DNA of 20,210 nucleotides from NCBI GenBank assembly GCA_015486555.1, contig WFRL01000011.1, forward strand, positions 1-20,210. The letters run 5' to 3'. The position numbers were made by a program, and so were the translations under genes. This document shows positions 13,897-20,210 of the stretch, one piece after another (within the stretch, counting starts at the first letter, position 1; the number at the start of each line of letters is the position of its first letter). This stretch comes from Candidatus Microgenomates bacterium (GTDB taxonomy: Bacteria; Patescibacteriota; Microgenomatia; JAADGY01). The notes below the pieces were generated by a model. That model did no database searches. It was not told the DNA's origin and saw only the letters and a list, made by a program, of their open reading frames with translations.

Positions 13897-15070
13897 TGAG
13901 ACCAAGAAACCTCTAGCAGTTGTTTTACTAGCTACTTACAATGAGAGAGAAAATCTCCATTCCTTGATTCCTCTTCTTTTTGACAAGGTATTTCCCCAGG
14001 TAAAGAACTGGCGGTTAAGGGTATTAGTAATAGATGATTACTCACCTGATGGGACCGCTGATGTAGTTAAAAAGATGATGAAGAGGTATTCAGAATTAGA
14101 GTTAATTCAGGGGAGGAAAGAAGGATTAGGTAAAGCTTATTACCGAGGAATGAATTATCTCCTGCGGAAAGATCCTCAAATTGATGTGTTTATTCAAATG
14201 GATGCCGATCTTTCCCACGATCCTACTTTAATTCCTCTTCTCTTAAAAAAGATAAAGGAAGGAGATGTGGTTATCGGTAATAGGTACATAAAAGGAGGAT
14301 CTATTCCGGCCGATTGGGGATTAAAGCGAAAGTTTCTTTCCTTTTTAGGCAATTTTATTGTTTCTTTGTTTCTTTTTAATTGGTGGGTTAGGGATTGGAC
14401 TACCGGTTATCGGGCGATAAAAAGTAAGGTGTTTAAAGCAATTAGGAATGAGATGAAGGAAAAACGATTCAATGGCTATACCTGGCAGATAGCTTTTTTG
14501 AATAAAGCCCTTCAAAGAGGCTATAAGATTGTTTTTGTGCCCCTTGTTTTTACTGATCGCCGTTTTGGAAAATCAAAACTTGGGCCAGAATATATTATTA
14601 ACACCCTTATTTATCTTATCTCTGATGTTATTAAAAACCCCCCTCGTTTTTATCGCTTTGCCCTAGTTGGGTTCTTGGGTTTTTTGGTTAATTTTTTTGG
14701 TTTAGCTTTCTTTTCAACAGCTTTTAAAAATAGTTGGCCACAGCTAAGTGTAGGGTGGCGGAATTTTTTGGCTAACTCAGTAGCAGCTGAGTTATCGATA
14801 ATCTCCAATTTTATTTTTAATAACCTTTGGACCTTTGCTGACCGCCAGTTAAGTCACTGGCGACATATTTTGGTTCAGTTCATTAAGTTTAATTTAACCT
14901 CATTTACCACCGGTATTTTAGTACCCTCATTAATTATTGGTGGTGGAACAGCTCTTTTGGGAGATAAGTACCGCCAACTGATTTTAGTTTTGGCGATTAT
15001 TCTTTTTACTGTCCCAGCCAATTACTTCGTCTATAACAAGTTTATTTGGAAGAAAACAGCTCAGGCTTAA
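13889..15070 (+). CDS. Polyprenyl/dolichol-phosphate mannosyltransferase-like GT2 fused to GtrA domain
   Basis: The protein has 393 residues. Residues 8-245 form a GT2 catalytic domain of the DPM1 type: 'VVLLATYNERENL' (11-23), 'VLVIDDYSPDGT' (45-56) and the metal-binding DAD at 105-107 in 'QMDADLSHDP'. 'VIGNRYIKGG' and 'DWTTGYRAIKS' complete the domain. Residues 255-388 are a GtrA-like domain with four hydrophobic segments ('RFALVGFLGFLVNFF', 'SIISNFIFNNLWTF', a third near 335-355, and 'LVLAIILFTVPANYFVYNKF'). By family it transfers a sugar from a nucleotide donor to polyprenyl phosphate on the inner face and may help flip the product. It is the last gene of the sugar-nucleotide operon. Its stop overlaps the convergent NHL gene by 3-4 bp. 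Confidence 0.9.
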   Translation: MIDETKKPLAVVLLATYNERENLHSLIPLLFDKVFPQVKNWRLRVLVIDDYSPDGTADVVKKMMKRYSELELIQGRKEGLGKAYYRGMNYLLRKDPQIDVFIQMDADLSHDPTLIPLLLKKIKEGDVVIGNRYIKGGSIPADWGLKRKFLSFLGNFIVSLFLFNWWVRDWTTGYRAIKSKVFKAIRNEMKEKRFNGYTWQIAFLNKALQRGYKIVFVPLVFTDRRFGKSKLGPEYIINTLIYLISDVIKNPPRFYRFALVGFLGFLVNFFGLAFFSTAFKNSWPQLSVGWRNFLANSVAAELSIISNFIFNNLWTFADRQLSHWRHILVQFIKFNLTSFTTGILVPSLIIGGGTALLGDKYRQLILVLAIILFTVPANYFVYNKFIWKKTAQA

Positions 15071-17649
15071 ATTGGCAAGCATCTCCCTACTGCTGCATTA
15101 AGAGGATGGAGAAGGTAATGAATAATGAACTTAATTACATCCTGGCGGTTAAAAAGGTTATTATTATCTACATCATACCTCTTTCCATTAGTTGAATGAC
15201 TAACATCTATTGGTTCCCCTGGATGTTGAAGATAAGCGCTAATAGCACAAATAACATCTCCTCGATCATAAGTCTGTTGGTTGTTGTTAGTGTCACCAAC
15301 TTTGTTTGGGAGGGGGATAAGAGAAAGAAGAGAAGGATAACCTAGTATCCTTCCTCTATTAAGGTCAGCGATATAGAAATTGTCGGCTTTGTCGAAAGCG
15401 ATAGTATAAGCTTGAGAAAAGTAGTCTTTAACTTTACCATCCTCCTGAAGTGAAGGACTATCTTTTAGGGGGTCGAGATAGACCCGAGGTTGTTGTTTGG
15501 AGCTAACATAACCAACAAAACCACTGATCATATGATTTTGGCTATCGAAGGCTGGTTGCCAGGCATAAAAATGAGGGTAAATCTTGGCCGCTTGAGTAAG
15601 ATCGTAGTTTAGAAGTTCTTTATTATCTAAGGGGAAAAGTTGATCATCGAAACGAATGAGTCGGCCATTCCCTCGCGTTTCCAAGTACTCATCGGAAATG
15701 TAAACATTGTAATATTTATCCAGACTGACAGACCCTGGAGAGCAAAGATAACGCCTTTCAGGACAAGGGGGATTCCACCTTTTGTCCCAAGGAGGTATTC
15801 CTGGACCCCCGATAATAGTGTCAATAAGGTATTTATCACTTTGGTAATCCTGAGGAACACGGACTCGGATAACCCGGTAATTGTAGGGTAAGGCTATCCA
15901 AAGGAAGTTTCCCCGAGGGTCAGTCACAATGGCTGTTGGAGCCATGGTTACTCCTACTGTCCCCTTTTTCCCCAAGATTTTTAATTTATCCATCTCAATT
16001 GTCTGGGTTGGCATCTGACCATTATGAAGAGGGAGACTGAAACGGACCAATAAATTATCTCGAAGAGCCCAAAGGTTGTTTTTATCAGCGGCTATTCTTA
16101 GATAGTGATTGTTATTGAGGATAACTTCATTAAAATTGTGAACGCCAACTACCCCATCAGCTGGTTGGTAGGTATGAAGGTAATTCAAGGCTGTTTCTCC
16201 TGGTGGCAAGTTCCAGAACATAATCCTTTTTCCATCAGAAACAATAAACTGGCTGGAGGTAATAGCTATACCACGAGGAGAATAAAATCCTCGACTGCTC
16301 AGGTAGTTATGGCCGGATGGAGGTGAGAAAAAATAGGCAGTTGGAGGTTGGCGGCTTACATCCCAGATGGAGGGAAAAGGCGCCCTGAAGAAAAAAGCAT
16401 CCTGTTGGCTGCCGCTGGCGGTGAGGATGAGGTCACCCTTATCCGTGATACCTAAAGATCCTCTAGTATCAGTAGTATTGATTAAACGTTTAATAATGTG
16501 ATTGTTGTCATTAGGGTTTATTAAGAAAAGCTGTGAAGCTAGGTCTTTCCATTGGCTTTCACCTATCCATAGTTGGTTGCCCACTAGGGCCAGGCTAGTT
16601 GGTTTTTGGAGGTTCTGCCAAAAAATTGTAGCGGCCATACCATTGGACAAAGGAGGCCTATACACTAAGATGCGCTTATTATCCGTGTCACTGACATAGA
16701 CGTTGCCTTGATCATCTACCTGAACAGCGGTAGGGGTGTAAAGTTGGTTAAGAGCACTGCCATGGCGGCGGCTGTTAAAGTTGGGCTGGCCTAGGACGAG
16801 ATCAGCTGTTTTAGAGATGTTTTCTCCCCTTTTAGGAAAACGGAGGACTCGGTTATTAGCTGGGTCAGCTACCCAGAGGTTTCCTTTATTGTCTAAAGTA
16901 ACTCCCGCTGTGAATGGTCCTGATGGAGATATTATACCGTCAAAAAAACAGAGAGTACTAGAAGTAGCTAAAATCGAGTGAGGATGATTACAATCGTTAT
17001 TCTCAAAATTAGTTTGTCCCCAGACTTCATCAGCAATAGTATCAGTTTCGAAAGGGTTGTTATATTTTAAAACCCTATTGTTTAAGAAATCGGGTACGTA
17101 AAGATTTCCTTGGGAGTCTACAGCCATATTAGCAAAAGAACCTCCCTCTAGGGGGCTGATTTGATCTTGAGGGAGAGAACATAAGCTGCTCCGACTCGCC
17201 TTGGCTCGATAGGGATAGGAATGATAGCTACCGTCCCCATTACAAGCTGAGGTAGAGAAGTTAGGCTGACCGATGACTATGTCTGCCTTTTTTCTTCCAT
17301 CTTCTCCTCCCACTTCTAGATGGCACTGAGAATGATAACAATCATTATCAGTGGTACATTCTTGGTGGGGATTGTTTTGGCAATGGCCTAATGACCGATA
17401 GCCAAGAATGCGACTATTCATTCCGTCATAGATGAAAACTCTATTAGGGTGATGAGAACGGTCTACTATCACTCCGCCAGGATTAGCAACCTTGAAATTA
17501 GTTTTTTCGCCGGGAGTCACTTGATAGACATCTGGTTGCCCTAAAACCCAGTTAGAGAAAGGAAGTTGAAAGTAAGCGTAGGTGTTACTGGTTAAAAGAA
17601 GAGAAATGAGAGGAAAAAGTAGGTAGAAAAAGTTTATTTTTTTCTTCAT
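15067..17649 (-). CDS. Secreted NHL-repeat (beta-propeller) protein with C-terminal dockerin-like module
   Basis: The protein has 860 residues and a clear signal peptide (MKKK, a hydrophobic core, then TYA-YF, cut near 25). At least seven NHL-type strands follow, each of the form '..vD..GNlyVaD..NnRvl.y': near 58-84, 173-196, 248-271, 308-330, about 570-595, 640-668 and 755-780. In the first third each is preceded by a 'v.GQpnF' turn (36, 126, 210, 287). A small cysteine-rich insert has four Cys at 90, 98, 104 and 109. Residues 784-860 form a dockerin-like double EF-hand module ('GDTNNNQQTYDRGDV', 'YDVDNNNLFNRQDV'), almost identical to that of the neighbouring gene. It is probably a surface-attached binding protein; the ligand is unknown. 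It begins 18 bp after the upstream glycosidase-like gene, so the two are likely in one unit. Confidence 0.85.
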   Translation of the reverse strand: MKKKINFFYLLFPLISLLLTSNTYAYFQLPFSNWVLGQPDVYQVTPGEKTNFKVANPGGVIVDRSHHPNRVFIYDGMNSRILGYRSLGHCQNNPHQECTTDNDCYHSQCHLEVGGEDGRKKADIVIGQPNFSTSACNGDGSYHSYPYRAKASRSSLCSLPQDQISPLEGGSFANMAVDSQGNLYVPDFLNNRVLKYNNPFETDTIADEVWGQTNFENNDCNHPHSILATSSTLCFFDGIISPSGPFTAGVTLDNKGNLWVADPANNRVLRFPKRGENISKTADLVLGQPNFNSRRHGSALNQLYTPTAVQVDDQGNVYVSDTDNKRILVYRPPLSNGMAATIFWQNLQKPTSLALVGNQLWIGESQWKDLASQLFLINPNDNNHIIKRLINTTDTRGSLGITDKGDLILTASGSQQDAFFFRAPFPSIWDVSRQPPTAYFFSPPSGHNYLSSRGFYSPRGIAITSSQFIVSDGKRIMFWNLPPGETALNYLHTYQPADGVVGVHNFNEVILNNNHYLRIAADKNNLWALRDNLLVRFSLPLHNGQMPTQTIEMDKLKILGKKGTVGVTMAPTAIVTDPRGNFLWIALPYNYRVIRVRVPQDYQSDKYLIDTIIGGPGIPPWDKRWNPPCPERRYLCSPGSVSLDKYYNVYISDEYLETRGNGRLIRFDDQLFPLDNKELLNYDLTQAAKIYPHFYAWQPAFDSQNHMISGFVGYVSSKQQPRVYLDPLKDSPSLQEDGKVKDYFSQAYTIAFDKADNFYIADLNRGRILGYPSLLSLIPLPNKVGDTNNNQQTYDRGDVICAISAYLQHPGEPIDVSHSTNGKRYDVDNNNLFNRQDVIKFIIHYLLHPLNAAVGRCLPI
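15074..15300 (-). repeat. 227-bp direct repeat encoding the dockerin-like module, copy A
   Basis: This is the coding DNA for the last ~76 residues of the NHL protein. It matches 17681-17907 base for base over long runs and without indels. The shared stretch starts at the VGDTNNN codons and ends at the RCLP codons. Confidence 0.9.
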
Positions 17650-17667
17650 CCCTTTTTATTTTATACC

Positions 17668-20210
17668 TTAATTTTCTAACGGCAAGCATCTCCCTACTGC
17701 TGCATTAAGAGGATGAAGAAGGTAATGAATAATGAACTTAATTACATCTTGGCGATTGAAAAAGTTATTATTGTCTACGTCATACCTTTTTCCATTAGCT
17801 GAATGGCTAACATCTATTGGTTTTCCTCCATTTTGAAGATAAGTGCTGATGCTACAGATAACATCTCCCCGATCATAAGTCTGTTGGTTGTTGTTAGTGT
17901 CACCAACTGTAGGAGGTGGAGAAGGGAGATTATTAGGCTCTAATTTGATAAATTTTAAGCTTTGTTTCTTAACTAAACCTTTAATTGCTCCTTCTCCTTG
18001 AAGATAGTGGAGATCGGGGTCGTTAGAATTAAGGTGAGTAAAGTAATCTTTTTTTGGGGAGGTTAGGTTCATAGTTATTTCCTGATCATTACTCATCAGA
18101 ATATCTTTTCCTCTCTGATAAAAGCAGTTGGCAAAGGATGGGCAGATGAGGTTGGCTGAACTAAGAGTATAGTTGTCTTCTTTATGAGGGAGAACGAGTT
18201 TAAAGTTAAAAGGCTGGGAATTAGCATTGGCGGCAAGGATAAAAAATTTTTGATCTTGCTGGTAGAGGTAAAGAGAAAAATTGTTGGTTTTGGTTGTAGG
18301 GGTTGATTGGAGAGTAAGGGTATATGGAGTAATGTTTTTCTGAGCATTAAATTGGTTATTAAGGAGACTGAAAAGGAAGAAAGGGGCGTTTAAGCGACCG
18401 TAGAGAGATAGAGTTCCCCAACCAGGTTCAACGGTAAAGTGAGCTGCCCCAGCCAAACCAAGCTGGGCATATATACCTAACATCTTAGCTACCTGGAAAT
18501 TATAGCCAAATGATTGGTAACCAGTGATTGCGCTGCCTGAACTGCCCCACTCGGTAGGAATAAAGCGAACAGTAGTGTAATGATGATAGCGTTTAAGGAA
18601 CGCCTGAGAGCATTGATAAAAAGCTTGTTGGAAATTATAGGTTTGGAACTTAGTGCTATCCAGAGGTTCATTAGCGGTGTTGGTTATCTCTATTTTATTT
18701 AAATCACACCTTACCCCTTGATCATAGGAATGAAGACTTTTCTCTAAACATTCTCGGTTTTTTTGACTGAATTGGTTATCATCACAAGTATATCCACCCC
18801 TAGAGCAAAGGCCATGACTACCCCAAGCAAAAGCTAGATAGGTATGAGGTGTCCAAAAATAAGGAGGAAGGGCTGTTACTCCTGCTTTGGAAAGAGCCTG
18901 CCAGAAAGCTTGGAAGGATTCTTTCCAATATTTACCTGTATAAATGTAAGCACCAAATTTAATGTTAGGATTTATTGGCTGGAGTTGGTTAGCCAGAAGG
19001 GCATAAAGGTAGCCGTAAAGCTGGTAACGGGTTTGGACAGAGGAAGAACTAACTCCATAGTTACATGATTGGCCGGCAGCTAACCGACTACTTAACCAGT
19101 CCCAGGTGAGTTCTGGCTCTGAATTAAAGTCGAAGTAATTGAGGGAAAAGTCCTTGCTGTCGGTAATGTAGTTTTTTACCATTCTTAGATAAGAATCCCA
19201 CTGCTGGCTGTTTTTGGTGACACTAATTTCCTTCCAAGCTTCATAATTTAAGATGTTTCGATCGCAAACAAACCGCCCTTGGTAAGGAGCTAGTTGGAGG
19301 CTGCCTAAGGAAAGAGGAAGAATAAAAAGGGTTCCTTTTTTTCTTTGGTAGTTGGCTATTATTTGAAGCATCTTTTTATTAATGGGGGTAAAAGGAAGAC
19401 TGTTCGGGTACTTGCCGGAGAAGAGAGGCCAATGAAAGTTTTTAAAATCCTCTTGAAGGATATTCCGGCCGGTTTGAGTTTGATAGATGCGGATAGAATC
19501 AATACTTACATATTCATTACTACTTGCCTTACTAAGGCCGGCTTGGAGTCTGAAAATGCCCAACTTGTCTAGATCTTCTTTCCTAACATCAAAACCCCAG
19601 GTAAAAGTAACAAAATTGTTCCGAATATTTGTTAGTTGGCCTTGCCGAGAAATAAAGTTCCCATCTATACCGACAAACTGGAGATAGCTATAAGGAGAGT
19701 TAGAGCACCACCAAAGAGGAGATTTCCTTTTTATCCCAAGTAGGCGAACAATGTAACCCGTGGTGGGGGAGATATTTCCTTTTAGTTTTACTTCTAAACG
19801 GTAATGTTGGTTGGGTTGGAAAAGATTAGGGGGAAGAAATTTAAGGATGACTGCCTTTCCACCAGAAACAAAAAAGGTGCCTCGTTGGGGATCTCGACTC
19901 ATATCAATTAAACCATCGCTGGGTCGACCGGTAGTGGTCCAAAGATTAGTATTGCCGTCATCCCCCACGTAGATTACATTTGGAGCATGAATGCGGATAA
20001 GAGGGGGATTGAGAATGTCAAGGTTTTGGCCGAAAGCTGTTTGGTTAAAGGAAGAATCAAGAAGAGGAATGCCCTTAATATCTAGATCAGTCCCAAAAAG
20101 ATCCTTGGTGATAGAGGTGGTAGATGAGCTGGTTTTGTATTCCCCGTCGAGGTTGGCTGCTGAAACTGGATAGTAGCTGATAGAAAATAAAGTGAGGATG
20201 ATTACTGAGA
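17668..20210 (-). CDS. Secreted clan-A glycoside-hydrolase-like protein with dockerin-like C-terminus (5' end off the edge)
   Basis: The frame is open from the window edge to the stop at 17668, giving 846 complete codons plus the stop. The first visible residues (SVIILTLFSISYYPVSA, then AN) are most of a signal peptide, so the true start lies a few codons beyond 20210. The GTG at 19968 would remove it. An N-terminal beta-rich region (about 19960-19480) looks like a carbohydrate-binding-type sandwich. A TIM-barrel-like region follows, with Glu at 19119-19117 in 'FNSEPEL', resembling the clan-A acid/base motif (N-E-P with one extra Ser). Glu at 18552-18550 in 'IPTEWGSSG' fits the nucleophile. 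After a beta-sandwich-like segment and the linker 'LPSPPPT', the dockerin-like module ends the protein. An extracellular glycosidase is inferred; family and substrate are open. Confidence 0.75.
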   Translation of the reverse strand, partial: SVIILTLFSISYYPVSAANLDGEYKTSSSTTSITKDLFGTDLDIKGIPLLDSSFNQTAFGQNLDILNPPLIRIHAPNVIYVGDDGNTNLWTTTGRPSDGLIDMSRDPQRGTFFVSGGKAVILKFLPPNLFQPNQHYRLEVKLKGNISPTTGYIVRLLGIKRKSPLWWCSNSPYSYLQFVGIDGNFISRQGQLTNIRNNFVTFTWGFDVRKEDLDKLGIFRLQAGLSKASSNEYVSIDSIRIYQTQTGRNILQEDFKNFHWPLFSGKYPNSLPFTPINKKMLQIIANYQRKKGTLFILPLSLGSLQLAPYQGRFVCDRNILNYEAWKEISVTKNSQQWDSYLRMVKNYITDSKDFSLNYFDFNSEPELTWDWLSSRLAAGQSCNYGVSSSSVQTRYQLYGYLYALLANQLQPINPNIKFGAYIYTGKYWKESFQAFWQALSKAGVTALPPYFWTPHTYLAFAWGSHGLCSRGGYTCDDNQFSQKNRECLEKSLHSYDQGVRCDLNKIEITNTANEPLDSTKFQTYNFQQAFYQCSQAFLKRYHHYTTVRFIPTEWGSSGSAITGYQSFGYNFQVAKMLGIYAQLGLAGAAHFTVEPGWGTLSLYGRLNAPFFLFSLLNNQFNAQKNITPYTLTLQSTPTTKTNNFSLYLYQQDQKFFILAANANSQPFNFKLVLPHKEDNYTLSSANLICPSFANCFYQRGKDILMSNDQEITMNLTSPKKDYFTHLNSNDPDLHYLQGEGAIKGLVKKQSLKFIKLEPNNLPSPPPTVGDTNNNQQTYDRGDVICSISTYLQNGGKPIDVSHSANGKRYDVDNNNFFNRQDVIKFIIHYLLHPLNAAVGRCLPLEN
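17681..17907 (-). repeat. 227-bp direct repeat encoding the dockerin-like module, copy B
   Basis: This copy encodes the C-terminus of the glycosidase-like protein. The encoded module differs from copy A at only 7 of 76 residues (VGDTNNN to RCLP). The last 23 residues before the final position are identical. This points to recent duplication or gene conversion. Confidence 0.9.

Noticed and set aside
15640..16981. Several plus-strand frames (65-83 codons) inside the NHL gene, and similar short antisense frames within the GT28 and glycosidase-like genes
   Set aside because: They lie opposite well-supported long coding frames, contain no recognisable domains or start signals, and look like chance openings.
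19966..19968. GTG as the start of the glycosidase-like protein
   Set aside because: The frame stays open to the window edge and its first visible residues form a signal peptide, so the GTG is an internal valine codon.

Overview
The window looks like bacterial chromosome from a small, compact, AT-rich genome, most probably a Candidate Phyla Radiation (Patescibacteria) lineage, possibly Microgenomates-like. This is inference from several signs. Genes overlap or nearly touch. AspRS is bacterial in type but lacks the usual GAD insertion. Several -10-like boxes sit immediately before start codons. The long secreted proteins carry lamin-tail, NHL and dockerin-like modules. Intergenic DNA is full of small palindromic repeats. 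TGA ends several genes (for example at 417-419 and 3060-3062), so the UGA-to-glycine codes of Gracilibacteria/Absconditabacteria are not in use.

Layout. At 1-1661 (minus strand) a membrane-anchored coiled-coil protein with a C39-like cysteine peptidase domain is followed, with a 4-nt GTGA overlap, by a secreted lamin-tail-domain protein that runs off the left edge. The only long non-coding stretch, 1662-2219, holds REP-like palindromes in two facing pairs, tandem GC-rich hairpins and degenerate short direct repeats. At 2220-3925 endonuclease IV (nfo) overlaps the GTPase Era. Era runs tail to tail into a minus-strand MGDG-synthase/MurG-like glycosyltransferase (3914-5017) with the best promoter in the window. 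A xylose-isomerase-like TIM-barrel protein (5213-6010) and an unrecognised helical protein (6183-6752) follow.

The plus-strand run 6795-10485 is aspS, a penicillin-binding D,D-carboxypeptidase, a VanZ-like membrane protein and galE, each overlapping the next by a few bases. A tRNA-Cys(GCA) lies at 10506-10576. The run 10654-15070 is a sugar-nucleotide and surface-glycan module: UDP-glucose dehydrogenase, a Gmd-like SDR lacking the catalytic glutamate, UDP-glucuronate decarboxylase (UDP-xylose synthase), and a dolichol-phosphate-mannose-synthase-like GT2 fused to a GtrA flippase-like domain. Together with GalE these genes could interconvert UDP-Glc/UDP-Gal, make UDP-GlcA and UDP-Xyl, and load a sugar onto a lipid carrier.

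The right end (15067-20210, minus strand) holds two large secreted proteins in tandem. The upstream one is a clan-A glycoside-hydrolase-like protein whose signal peptide is cut by the window edge. The downstream one is an NHL-repeat, propeller-type protein. Both end in an almost identical 76-residue dockerin-like double EF-hand module, encoded by a 227-bp direct repeat. A glycan-synthesis operon converging on two dockerin-tagged exported proteins is the most interesting feature here: it may be a cell-surface or cohesin-docking glycan system of an ultrasmall bacterium.
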